A DNA stretch of 64,000 nucleotides, from assembly GCF_018968705.1 (NCBI RefSeq), contig NZ_CP076668.1:3297001-3361000 (forward strand), in the 5' to 3' direction. The notes under the pieces are model-generated. The model did no database searches, was not told the origin of the DNA, and saw only the letters and a list, made by a program, of their open reading frames with translations. Numbering within the stretch: the stretch's first letter is position 1; each line of letters opens with the position of its first letter. Origin of the DNA: Pseudomonas lijiangensis (GTDB lineage Bacteria > Pseudomonadota > Gammaproteobacteria > Pseudomonadales > Pseudomonadaceae). Positions 36,666 through 47,287 of this stretch are shown here, piece after piece. A program made the translations under genes and the position numbers.

Positions 36666-36854
36666 ATGGCTCATTCACTTCAATATCAGGTGTCAGACTC
36701 CATTCGAGGCATCGAAAACGAAGTCGGCCGGCTGCTGGATCTGGTGCCCATGCTCAAGGAGGCCGGCAATGATGAACTGGCCGCGAAAGTCGGAATGCAG
36801 GCGCATAAGCTGCTTGAAGTGGCGGTGGCGTTGAGGATGGCGTTGGCGGATTGA
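36666..36854 (+). CDS. Small hypothetical protein
   Basis: A 62-residue protein. The ATG at 36666 has GAGGAAAGAG upstream and gives a plausible amphipathic helical protein (SIRGIENEVGRLLDLVPMLKEA, then LAAKVGMQAHKLLEVAVALRMALAD). An upstream ATG at 36597 is possible but reads like untranslated leader. I do not recognise a family. It stands alone between the ABC operon and katG. Confidence 0.6.
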   Translation: MAHSLQYQVSDSIRGIENEVGRLLDLVPMLKEAGNDELAAKVGMQAHKLLEVAVALRMALAD

Positions 36855-36950
36855 AAGCGGGATTTTTACGGGGCAAAACGCAGTAATGATGACCTGTAAC
36901 AGCACTGAAGCGGCTCACACCGCTTCAGGCTGACGTTCACACGACCGGAT

Positions 36951-39218
<2,268 letters not shown>

Positions 39219-39442
39219 CTACCTCTTGGTCTGCATCCTGCTATCCGACCGGGCCTCAAGCCCGGATCGCGACAGATGATGTCTATGGCATATACAGAGC
39301 CCGCGGTGTCTCTGGGCTCCGTTCTCACGGCAGTGCTGCTGGCCAATCATCAAGTGCCTTGCATCAGGACTTGCGTCGGCATCGATCAGCCTAGACGAGT
39401 CCAGGGTGTAGAGCTAGAGGGATCAATCAGGCAGGCAACAAA

Positions 39443-39478
39443 AAACCCGCTGCCAGCCAGAGGGGCGACAGCGGGTTT
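39443..39478 (-). terminator. Terminator of the glucose dehydrogenase gene
   Basis: On the minus strand AAACCCGCTG pairs with CAGCGGGTTT across a 16-base loop and runs into TTTTT. It is separated from the gene's stop codon by the octamer repeat. Confidence 0.88.
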
Positions 39479-39480
39479 CG

Positions 39481-39517
39481 GGTGCTGCGGTGCTGCGGTG
39501 TTGCGGTGTTGCGTTGC
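39481..39517. repeat. Octamer tandem repeat GGTGYTGC
   Basis: Four copies in a row, GGTGCTGC twice then GGTGTTGC twice, plus a partial GTTGC. It lies between the gcd stop codon and its terminator, in the 3' untranslated region. Confidence 0.9.
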
Positions 39518-39526
39518 TTACTAGAG

Positions 39527-41950
39527 TTACTTGCTGTCAGGCAGCGCGTAAGCGATCACGTAATCACCACGATCAGGCGACTGACGCGCACCACCGGCAG
39601 TGATGACGATGTACTGTTTGCCGGTCTTGGGCGAAACATACGTCATCGGGCCGCCCTGGCTGCCTACGGGCAGACGCGCTTTCCAGGCTTCTTCGCCGTT
39701 GGCGGAGTTGAAAGCACGCAGGTAGTAATCCTGAGTACCGGCGATGAACACCAGACCGCCCTGGGTAGACAGTGTCCCGCCCAGCGTCGGCATGCCGATC
39801 GGCAATGGCAGGTGCATCTTGATGCCCATGGGACCGGTGTCTTCAACCGTACCCACCGGCACTTGCCAGGCGACCTTCTGAGTTTTCATATCGATGGCAG
39901 TCAGGGTGCCGAAAGGCGGTGCCTGACAAGGAATACCGGCTACCGACAGGAAGCGGTTCTTGTTCACGGCGTACGGCGTGCCTTTGAGCGGTACTGCACC
40001 CATGCCGGTGTTCAGCGCTTCACCGCCAGACGAGGCCTTGGCATCTTTTTCCTGCGGCACCATCTGGATCCACAGTCCCAGACGCATGTCGTTGACGAAG
40101 ATGAAGCCATGCACCGGATCGGTAGAAATGCTGCCCCAGTTCATGCCACCCAGAGAACCCGGAAAACTCAGCGAGACGTCGGTGCCCGGCGCGGTGTACA
40201 GGCCTTCGTAACGCATTTTCCTGAACGAGATACGGCACAGCATCTGGTCGAACGGCGTTGCACCCCACATGTCCGACTCTGTCAGGTGTGGTGCGCCGAT
40301 CTGCGGCATGCCCACCGACAGAGGCTCGGTTTTCGAGTAAGGCTCGTTGGGGATGTTGGACGGTTTGACCGGAATCTCGTCAACCTGAGTCAGCGGCTGG
40401 CCAGTGGCACGATCCAGCACGAAAATCTGTCCGGCCTTGGTACCGATCACCACCGCTGGAACCTTGCTGCCATCGGCCTTGGTGAAATCGATGAGGCTTG
40501 GCTGCATGGGCAGGTCAAAGTCCCACAGATCGTTGTGAACGGTCTGGTAGACCCACTTCTCTTCGCCTGTGGTCGCGTTCAATGCCAGTACCGAAGCGCC
40601 GTACTTGTGATCCAGCGCGGTACGCTCCACACCATAGATGTCGGTGGACGAACTGCCCATGGGCAAGAACACGGTATTCATGGCCGGGTCGTAAGACATC
40701 GGCGCCCAGCTGTTGGGCGTACTGCGCACGTAAGTGCTGTCCGCAGCCGGTGCGTTCCGGTCCTGAGGATTGCCCGGATCGAAGGCCCAGCGCATTTCGC
40801 CGGTGACCACGTCAAAACCACGGATCACACCACCCGGCATGTCGGCCTGAACGTTGTCCGCAACACGACCACCGACCACCACAGTGGTCCCGGCCATGAG
40901 CGGCGCGGAAGACAGCTGGTAGTAAGAATCCGGAACCTTGCCCAGGCCGGCTTTCAGATCGACCTGCCCGTTATTGCCAAAACCCTGGCAAAACTCGCCG
41001 GTATCGGCATCAACGGCAATCAGGCGCGCGTCGATGGTGTTGGTCAGCAGACGACGCTGGCAATTGGCACCCGTGGGTACGGAAACAGCCTTGGCAGGCG
41101 TGCTGCCGTCGGTTGGCTGGGCAACGGCGGCTGTGGCATCAAAGTAAGCCAGGCCACGGCAACGCTGCCAGACCGCAGATTGAGCGTTGATCTCGTTCTT
41201 CCACAGTTTTTTGCCGGTGTCGGCATCCAGCGCGATGATGTTGTTGTGCGGGGTGCAGATAAACACCTTGTCGCCAATCTGCAACGGAGTGGTCTGGTCT
41301 TCGGCACCGTTGCCGTTGCTGATTGCGATGTCGCCAGTGTTGTAGGTCCAGGCCGGCACCAGCTTCGAGACGTTGCTGCGATTGATCTGGTCCAGAGCTG
41401 CGAAACGGCTGCCACCTTCATCATTACCGTAGTGCTGCCAGTCTTTCTGAGCCTTTGCCGGGTCGACACTGGTCAGGCCCGGGCCGTTGCCAGTCGGGGA
41501 AACCGAGGCATGCGGCATGAACATTCCCGCACCCGCCGCAACAATGGCGATGAGCAGAGCGCCCGCCAAGGCATAGCAGGCACCGCCGACCTTCAGGCCA
41601 TTCGCCCTGCACAGCGCCGGATAGATCAGCGCCACCAGCAGGCTCAGGATGCCCAACGCGAACAACCGCGAAATCAGCGGCCAGAAATTCAACCCGGCAT
41701 CGGCCAGTGCCCAGAGCACCGTAAGCACCATCACCGCTGTGAACAGCCAGGCACCCGCAAGGCGTTGTCTGAAAAGCAGAACGCTCGATGCAATCAGTCC
41801 AAGACCGGCCAGCAGGAAGTACCAACTGCCACCCAGCGTGACGAGATAGCCGCCTCCTGCGGCGAAAAGCAATCCAAATACCAGTACACCCAGCGCGACA
41901 ACCCGAATGGGCCAGCGACTGAAGGATGCAGAAGGTTGAGACTTAGTCAT
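39527..41950 (-). CDS. gcd: Membrane-bound PQQ-dependent glucose dehydrogenase
   Basis: An 807-residue quinoprotein. The first 150 residues hold about five membrane segments, as in Gcd and QuiA. The periplasmic eight-bladed propeller follows, beginning DWQHYGNDEGGSRFAALDQI, with repeated tryptophan-docking blocks (ALDADTGKKLWKNEI, ALNATTGEEKWVYQTVHNDLWD). It oxidises glucose to gluconate in the periplasm and feeds electrons to ubiquinone. Quinate dehydrogenase is the main alternative, but length and overall sequence favour Gcd. PQQ synthesis genes are not in the window. Confidence 0.9.
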   Translation of the reverse strand: MTKSQPSASFSRWPIRVVALGVLVFGLLFAAGGGYLVTLGGSWYFLLAGLGLIASSVLLFRQRLAGAWLFTAVMVLTVLWALADAGLNFWPLISRLFALGILSLLVALIYPALCRANGLKVGGACYALAGALLIAIVAAGAGMFMPHASVSPTGNGPGLTSVDPAKAQKDWQHYGNDEGGSRFAALDQINRSNVSKLVPAWTYNTGDIAISNGNGAEDQTTPLQIGDKVFICTPHNNIIALDADTGKKLWKNEINAQSAVWQRCRGLAYFDATAAVAQPTDGSTPAKAVSVPTGANCQRRLLTNTIDARLIAVDADTGEFCQGFGNNGQVDLKAGLGKVPDSYYQLSSAPLMAGTTVVVGGRVADNVQADMPGGVIRGFDVVTGEMRWAFDPGNPQDRNAPAADSTYVRSTPNSWAPMSYDPAMNTVFLPMGSSSTDIYGVERTALDHKYGASVLALNATTGEEKWVYQTVHNDLWDFDLPMQPSLIDFTKADGSKVPAVVIGTKAGQIFVLDRATGQPLTQVDEIPVKPSNIPNEPYSKTEPLSVGMPQIGAPHLTESDMWGATPFDQMLCRISFRKMRYEGLYTAPGTDVSLSFPGSLGGMNWGSISTDPVHGFIFVNDMRLGLWIQMVPQEKDAKASSGGEALNTGMGAVPLKGTPYAVNKNRFLSVAGIPCQAPPFGTLTAIDMKTQKVAWQVPVGTVEDTGPMGIKMHLPLPIGMPTLGGTLSTQGGLVFIAGTQDYYLRAFNSANGEEAWKARLPVGSQGGPMTYVSPKTGKQYIVITAGGARQSPDRGDYVIAYALPDSK

Positions 41951-42375
41951 GTTGCATGATCCTGCTGATGCATGAACGCTTGAGAAAAACGGGGCTTTTC
42001 CGGCAGCTCAGAGGCAAAGCCCACGGTAGGATTTTCCGGCTCTGAACATCGGGTTCGATGCCTGCGAAAAATTATTAACTAAACGGTTACTTTTTTAACG
42101 ATACCAAAAAAGCCGCTGCCTGCGTCAGATTGTCACTCGCAGAAAATGAGAATGACTCTTACGGATCTGGCAATAATCCATCTATCAGAGGAAGCAAAGA
42201 AGTACCGACGAGCATCTACGAGTCGTGTAATGCGTGACGGACTGGCCGTGAGACCGAATGGTGCGCGTGGGGGCTCTCTCGGGATAAACGAGTTCATTCG
42301 CGAATAACGGCATTGAAGGCGATCCATTCTCTTCTGGATGTACCGGCCTCTCGCGAATGAATTCGCTACCGGGGA
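41951..42375. other. Noncoding region upstream of gcd with an inverted REP pair
   Basis: The right part holds an inverted pair, CGAGTTCATTCGCGAA at 42289-42304 and its near inverse at 42350-42365, matching at 14 of 16 positions and belonging to a Pseudomonas REP type. The left part should contain the gcd promoter. A 53-codon frame at 42146-42307 is not supported. Confidence 0.6.
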
Positions 42376-42558
42376 CTATCTGAGGGGCGGTTCTTCATCT
42401 TCGTCTATCGGTGGATTGACCGGCAGATCAGGATCGTCGCTCTCATCATTATTGAGATCATCAACGGCTGGATCGGCATCGAACCCGGTTTCGCTGTCCG
42501 TCGGCCTGGTAGCAGGGCTCTGCGAAACATTACCCGGTGCATTCTCGTCAATTTCCAT
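42376..42558 (-). CDS. Small acidic, probably disordered protein (paralog 1)
   Basis: A 60-residue protein, MEIDENAPGNVSQ at the start and DEDEEPPLR at the end, very rich in Asp, Glu and Pro with no cysteine. The ATG at 42558 has GGAG seven bases upstream. It resembles the protein at 46383-46625 in start (MGIENNGPES), composition and leader sequence. Function unknown. I expect it to be intrinsically disordered. Confidence 0.6.
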   Translation of the reverse strand: MEIDENAPGNVSQSPATRPTDSETGFDADPAVDDLNNDESDDPDLPVNPPIDEDEEPPLR

Positions 42559-42820
42559 GACCATTCTCCGCGTGAGGCGCAGGATGTCTGCGCTTTGTAG
42601 TGAGAAAGGCTGTGGCGCCGGGAGTGCAAGGGAAGCGATGAGTGGCGGATGCTCACTCCAGATAGACGACTGCCAGTTGACACACCTCGTCGATTCTCAT
42701 CAAGACGAACTCAGCCGCGACGCCTGAACATGGGCAAATCGACATTATCCAAAATCGCCAAAATACATCACGCCATGATATAAAAGCCGCCCTTCCCTCA
42801 ACCGAAGCGACGCTATCTCC

Positions 42821-43225
42821 ATGGCTGATACCCTCCACAAGCAGGACTTTGAAACCCTGTCCGAATTCCGCTATCAGCTACGGCGCTTTCTGCGCTTTTC
42901 CGAAGAGGCCGTTCAGGCCTGCGGCGTTACCTCCCAGCAGTACCTTCTGATGCTGCACACTCAAGGTTTCAGCGACCGCAACTGGGCCACCGTGGGTGAG
43001 CTGGCGGAGCGTTTGCAGATCGTGCCTCATGGTGCGGCAGCGCTGGTGAAACGTTGCGAGGCTCTGGGGCTGGTGCAGACTCAACGCAATGTCGAAGACC
43101 GGCGCGAAGTACAAGTCAGTCTCACCGACAAGGGCAGTGAGGTGCTGGCGCAGCTGGCTTTTCTGCATCGGGAAGAACTCAAGTCGGCTGGCAAGCGTTT
43201 CCGCGTGCCTTTCGAGCAGGAGTGA
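42821..43225 (+). CDS. MarR-family transcriptional regulator
   Basis: A 134-residue winged-helix regulator: QQYLLMLHTQGFSDRNWATVGELAERLQIVPHGAAALVKRCEALGLV is split here into helix and recognition parts, then QRNVEDRREVQVSLTDKG forms the wing. It lies nine bases before the HPP-CBS membrane gene and is probably co-transcribed with it and regulates it. The ligand is unknown. Confidence 0.9.
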   Translation: MADTLHKQDFETLSEFRYQLRRFLRFSEEAVQACGVTSQQYLLMLHTQGFSDRNWATVGELAERLQIVPHGAAALVKRCEALGLVQTQRNVEDRREVQVSLTDKGSEVLAQLAFLHREELKSAGKRFRVPFEQE

Positions 43226-43234
43226 AGCCTGAGC

Positions 43235-44368
43235 ATGCCCTCCTCTTTTAAAGCACGCCTGCGCTCGCTATGGCCTGCGCCCCACGCAATCGACACCCGA
43301 GAAAAGTTACGCGCCAGCAGCGGCGCGGCCCTGGGAATTCTATTGGTCGCCAGCGTGGCAGCGCTCGGGCTGCACGGCGCACTCGCCATGGAGCACAGCC
43401 TTCTGGGCATGGCCATCGTCGCGCCCATCGGGGCCAGTGCGGTGCTGGTGTTTGCCGTGCCATCAAGCCCGTTGGCGCAACCCTGGTCAGTGGTGGCCGG
43501 CAACACGGTTTCGGCGCTGGTGGGCATTGCCTGCGCCAAATGGATTCCCGATGCCACATTGGCTGCCGCGCTGGCGGTCAGTCTGGCGATTGCCGCGATG
43601 CTGGCGACCCGCAGCCTGCATCCGCCAGGAGGCGCAGCGGCGCTGTTGATGGTGATTGCCGGTTGCGATCAGTTTGTGTATGCACTGAGTCCCGTGATGC
43701 TCGACTCGCTGTTGCTGGTGACGGCGGGCGTGATCTACAACAATCTGACTCGTCGTCCCTGGCCCCATGTTCAGCAGGTAAAAAGCCACTCGCCTGCCAG
43801 CCGTTTCAGTGACGCGGATCTGGAGGCCGCCCTCGCCCATTACAACCAGGTGCTGGATGTCAGCCGCGACGACCTTCACGAACTGCTGGAGCGAGCAGAA
43901 GCCTCGGCCTACCAGCGCAAAATGGGCGAGATCCGCTGCGCAGACGTGATGAGCACCACGCCGATAGTCGCCCGCCAGGAAATGCCCCTGCGTGAGGCCT
44001 GGGCCTTGATGCGTCGACACAAGATCAAGGCGCTACCGGTGATCGACCGGCAACGACACCTGATGGGCATCGTGACAGTGGCCGACTTCATGAAACAGAT
44101 CGATATGGATGCCCACGAAGGCGTGGGCTGGCATCTGCGGGCACTGCTGCGCCAAGTCAGCAACAAACAACCGGCGAGCATTGTCGGCGAGATCATGACC
44201 CGTAAGGTGCGTGTCGCCAGTGCCGAGCGCCTGCTGACCGATCTGGTGCCGGTGTTTTCGGAAAATGGCCATCGGCATGTTCCGATCATCGACGCCCAGC
44301 GGCATCTGGTGGGCATCATCACCCAGTCGGATTTGATCAAGGCGCTGTATAAGGCTGTGCGGGTCTAG
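43235..44368 (+). CDS. HPP-family membrane protein with two CBS domains
   Basis: A 377-residue protein. Residues 30-170 form four membrane helices with LHPPGGAAALLMVI, the HPP motif that names the family. Residues 225-375 contain a CBS pair: ADVMSTTPIVARQEMPLREA and GEIMTRKVRVASAERLL, ending LVGIITQSDLIKALY. Some HPP proteins move nitrite in plant chloroplasts; bacterial roles are largely unknown. The CBS pair suggests control by an adenine nucleotide. The MarR gene is immediately upstream. Confidence 0.9.
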   Translation: MPSSFKARLRSLWPAPHAIDTREKLRASSGAALGILLVASVAALGLHGALAMEHSLLGMAIVAPIGASAVLVFAVPSSPLAQPWSVVAGNTVSALVGIACAKWIPDATLAAALAVSLAIAAMLATRSLHPPGGAAALLMVIAGCDQFVYALSPVMLDSLLLVTAGVIYNNLTRRPWPHVQQVKSHSPASRFSDADLEAALAHYNQVLDVSRDDLHELLERAEASAYQRKMGEIRCADVMSTTPIVARQEMPLREAWALMRRHKIKALPVIDRQRHLMGIVTVADFMKQIDMDAHEGVGWHLRALLRQVSNKQPASIVGEIMTRKVRVASAERLLTDLVPVFSENGHRHVPIIDAQRHLVGIITQSDLIKALYKAVRV

Positions 44369-44419
44369 AGCGCTTTCAAAAAACGTCCTAAACCCGCACT
44401 CAGCGATCAGGCCGAACGT

Positions 44420-45736
44420 CTAGTTCGAGTTCTGAGTAACGAAGCTGCTGACCGCACGCACCACGGAGTTCGCACCTTGCTGAATCTCCTGGATCACACG
44501 GTCTGCATCATTGGCCAGGGTCAGCGCCTCAGTAGCCTGCTCCGTACTGCGTTCGATCACGCCAACGGCACCCGAAGCAAGGCTCTGGTTTTCCTTGACC
44601 ACGCTCACGATATCTTCCGTAGCCTTGGTGGTACGGGAAGCCAGTTGTCGAACCTCGTCAGCCACCACGGCAAAACCTCTGCCCTGCTCACCGGCCCGGG
44701 CCGCTTCGATTGCAGCGTTGAGAGCGAGCAGGTTCGTCTGTTCGGCAATACTGCTGATGGTCTTTACGATTGTCCCGATCACCTGACTCTGGGAATCAAG
44801 CGCCTCGATGCCTTGAGTCGCCTCTTGCATCGACCGGGTCAGACGATCCAGGACCTCCACCGTGCTCTTGATCACTGCACGCCCCTGCTGGGCAGTAGAG
44901 TCAGTCTGGACAGAGGTTTGATACGCCATATTCGATGCTTCGGACACCGCCTTCTCGCGCTCGACCTGATCGGTGATGACGGTTGCGAACTTGGCAATCT
45001 TGTACAGCTTGCCATTCGCATCGGTGATGGGGTTATAGGAAGCCTCAAGCCACACATCACGACCGAACTTATCGATACGCAGGAAACGATTGACGATGAA
45101 CTCACCTCTGCGCAGCCTTTCCCAGAAACTTTTATAAGCCTCTGAGCCGGACTCTTCGGGCGTACAGAAGATGCTGTGGTGCTTGCCTTTGATCTGGGCA
45201 AGCTCATAGCCCATGGCCTTGAGGAAGTTGTCATTCGCGGTGGTCACAATTCCATCGAGCGTAAAATCGATGACAGCCGTCGAACGCTGCAAGGCATTGA
45301 CCAACGCCTCATTCTCTCGCGAAGCTTCGATGGTGCGCGTCAGTACGCTCGAGTACAGAATGATTTGTTCGATACCACCGGTTTCATTCCTGAATGGCAC
45401 GACAATCGTTCGCAGCCAGACCTTGGTGCCCTGCTTGTGATTCAACCGCAGCGTCCCGCTAAAGTGCTTCCCTTCCCGAATAGCACCCAGAGCCCGCTTC
45501 TGGTGAACATCACCACTCAGCTCCGACGGACTCAATTCCTCAAGACGACGCCCGACCACCTCGCTGGGCGAATAACCAAGCTCGGCTTCAAACAGAGCAT
45601 TGATGGATTTCACGTTCCCTCGACCATCCAGTACTGCAGCTACAGTCTCTAAATCCAGAACCTGACTGGCCTGCTCCAGCATGGCCAGTCGAAGTTCCAG
45701 TGCCTTGTTGGCTTGTTTCAAATGGGAGTTGAACAT
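44420..45736 (-). CDS. Soluble PAS-PAS chemoreceptor (BdlA-like)
   Basis: A 438-residue methyl-accepting protein without membrane segments. The ATG at 45736 gives [20 protein letters not shown]; a longer frame starts at 45799. Two PAS domains (about 30-140 and 155-265) each end in a PAC-like block. The signalling hairpin is [34 protein letters not shown], quoted in two parts, and is canonical. The coiled coil is short, as in BdlA, the P. aeruginosa biofilm-dispersion regulator. Heme or redox sensing in the PAS domains is possible. Confidence 0.88.
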   Translation of the reverse strand: MFNSHLKQANKALELRLAMLEQASQVLDLETVAAVLDGRGNVKSINALFEAELGYSPSEVVGRRLEELSPSELSGDVHQKRALGAIREGKHFSGTLRLNHKQGTKVWLRTIVVPFRNETGGIEQIILYSSVLTRTIEASRENEALVNALQRSTAVIDFTLDGIVTTANDNFLKAMGYELAQIKGKHHSIFCTPEESGSEAYKSFWERLRRGEFIVNRFLRIDKFGRDVWLEASYNPITDANGKLYKIAKFATVITDQVEREKAVSEASNMAYQTSVQTDSTAQQGRAVIKSTVEVLDRLTRSMQEATQGIEALDSQSQVIGTIVKTISSIAEQTNLLALNAAIEAARAGEQGRGFAVVADEVRQLASRTTKATEDIVSVVKENQSLASGAVGVIERSTEQATEALTLANDADRVIQEIQQGANSVVRAVSSFVTQNSN

Positions 45737-45919
45737 GATGGGTATCCGAGGAAGGTTGCATATTGCATCGGATATAAAACGGGAATCTTTAATGCTCATG
45801 AAGAAGAAAGCACGACATCACGAGCACTCAAGCCAGGCGTTGTGAGAGAGAAATACCTGACCTGAAATGATGTGACTCTCCGAAAGCCCGCCAGATGATG
45901 CGGGCTTTTCGTATTCGTC

Positions 45920-46180
45920 CTATCCCTGGCGTTTGATCTCGTCCTTGTCAACCGCCTTGGCGCGCCTGGCTTCATCCTTGATTTCACCGACCAAAGCCGC
46001 AATTGCACGCCCACCACTGAGCTTGGCAGTCGGAATCCCGGTCATTGTCAGCTCCGGAATATGGGTTTCCGGGTTCCTCAGTTCGATGGACATCAAGCCG
46101 TCCGGGCTGATGGTGCATTTACAAATCGTAGGCCTGAAGGCCACTTCCATAACATGACGCAGTTCAAGATGAGAAAGCAT
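45920..46180 (-). CDS. DUF1652 family protein
   Basis: An 86-residue protein, MLSHLELRHVMEVAFRPTIC at the start, then SPDGLMSIELRNP and GIPTAKLSGGRAIAALVGEI. This is the Pseudomonas DUF1652 family, of unknown function. AGGGATGG precedes the ATG. It lies alone downstream of the chemoreceptor's promoter. Confidence 0.82.
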   Translation of the reverse strand: MLSHLELRHVMEVAFRPTICKCTISPDGLMSIELRNPETHIPELTMTGIPTAKLSGGRAIAALVGEIKDEARRAKAVDKDEIKRQG

Positions 46181-46382
46181 TGGACCATCCCTGTAAACAC
46201 TACATAGCGGATTGACACTAGAGTCTAGCCCAAGGTCGCAGATGTGGTTTTTGTCTGACGGAGCATGTGTAAATTTTTATGTCGATATTGCACACCCGCA
46301 ACAGAACAGCATGGAGTGATGGGTATAAGACCGGACCATTTCATTTCCTGAAAGGACCTTTGGGTGAAGCAGCTCATGCTGC

Positions 46383-46625
46383 TTACTCAGCATCGATAAG
46401 GCTGTCAGTCTTCGGCTCGTCATCGTCTTCGCGGTCAACCTGAGCTTCATCGTCAGAGTCTGGATTACCCGGAGGCGGATTCCAGTCCTCGGGACGGTCA
46501 ACACTGCCCTGCTTTGGCTCGGACGGGGCTTGATCAAGACCGGAGCCATGACCTTCGCCGGTGTCGGTCGTCTTTTCAGCCGGGCCTGGGTAAGCGCTCT
46601 CAGGCCCGTTGTTTTCGATTCCCAT
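46383..46625 (-). CDS. Small acidic, probably disordered protein (paralog 2)
   Basis: An 80-residue protein starting MGIENNGPESAYPGP (46625), with GGAGAG seven bases upstream. It is rich in Asp, Glu, Pro and Gly and ends KTDSLIDAE. The open frame continues 58 codons upstream but that part reads as leader sequence. The beginning and composition resemble the protein at 42376-42558. Function unknown. Confidence 0.62.
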   Translation of the reverse strand: MGIENNGPESAYPGPAEKTTDTGEGHGSGLDQAPSEPKQGSVDRPEDWNPPPGNPDSDDEAQVDREDDDEPKTDSLIDAE

Positions 46626-46960
46626 GGTTACTCTCCTTTCTCGGCGCAGGGTTTCTGCGTGTGTATAGGGTGAGAGAGGTAGAGAGGACGGGAGTGCAGA
46701 GTGGGTAGACGAGTGGTTGACCGGAACAGGCTTACGGACTTCAAACCTGTTGTGAAAATCAGTGACTCTTCTGAAGCGAGGCTGCATTGGTCGCTGCATT
46801 CGGGTGGAATGCTGACACGACGGAAGACGGCAAGAGATTGTTTTGGCACAACCAGTCTTCCAAGGGAGCTAATTGGCACTGCAAACGAGGTATAGGTAGA
46901 CCCCTAGTGAAAATCTTGAAAGAGGAAACTGGAAGAATCCCCGCAAAAGTTACGCACATG

Positions 46961-46988
46961 AAAAAGCCCAACCTTCACAGATTGGGCT
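46961..46988 (-). terminator. Terminator left of the island, probably the original tRNA-Pro terminator
   Basis: On the minus strand AGCCCAA pairs with TTGGGCT and runs into TTTTT. It lies 14-41 bases beyond the attL copy of the tRNA 3' end, the distance expected for the tRNA terminator before the island arrived. It can now end the qat transcript. The region 46626-46960 shows nothing else. Confidence 0.75.
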
Positions 46989-47001
46989 AAGTCATTGAAA
47001 A

Positions 47002-47046
47002 ATATGGTCGGGACGGAGTGATTCGAACACTCAATCCCTAGCACCC
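47002..47046. repeat. attL: copy of the tRNA-Pro 3' end
   Basis: 31 bases are identical to 56976-57006, three mismatches follow, then 11 more identical bases. The copy contains the CCA end, acceptor strand, T-arm and part of the variable region of tRNA-Pro but no complete tRNA. Confidence 0.9.
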
Positions 47047-47178
47047 GATCTCCTTTTTCATACTTCTGGAAGGACTCCAAAATTTCTCCCTGGATTTTCC
47101 TAAGCTAGTATTTACTTGAGCTCCAACGGTGTTCAGTTCTACAAGAGTCCAGGAACGTCCATCAAGAGCCGACGTTTT

Positions 47179-47191
47179 TGTGGGGGTAAAA
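47179..47191 (+). repeat. Candidate integrase arm site, left
   Basis: TGTGGGGGTAAAA, repeated in the same orientation at 56911-56923. Such G-run repeats often lie near att sites of tRNA-targeting integrases. It lies in the noncoding stretch between attL and qatC. Confidence 0.5.
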
Positions 47192-47228
47192 GTAGAAGGA
47201 TCGTATATCAGCAGGGTTCACAGAACAT

Positions 47229-47248
47229 GGCATGATGGTGATCATGCC
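47229..47248. repeat. Perfect inverted repeat after qatC
   Basis: GGCATGAT-GGTG-ATCATGCC, 40 bases beyond the qatC stop. There is no T-run, so it may be a weak terminator, an mRNA-end hairpin or a scar. Confidence 0.6.
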
Positions 47249-47287
47249 CTGATCTCTTTGCGAGGTAGTAATGCAACTCTTCGCTGC

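Noticed and set aside
39482..41959. 825-codon plus-strand frame opposite gcd
   Set aside because: Antisense shadow of a well-supported quinoprotein gene, starting inside the octamer repeat.
42146..42307. 53-codon frame starting MRMTLTDLAIIHLSEEAKKY
   Set aside because: It has no ribosome binding site and its end runs into a REP sequence; it might be a fragment of something, but support is too thin.
47047..47287. Possible qatD between qatC and attL
   Set aside because: No frame longer than about 30 codons and no TatD metal motif is found on either strand.
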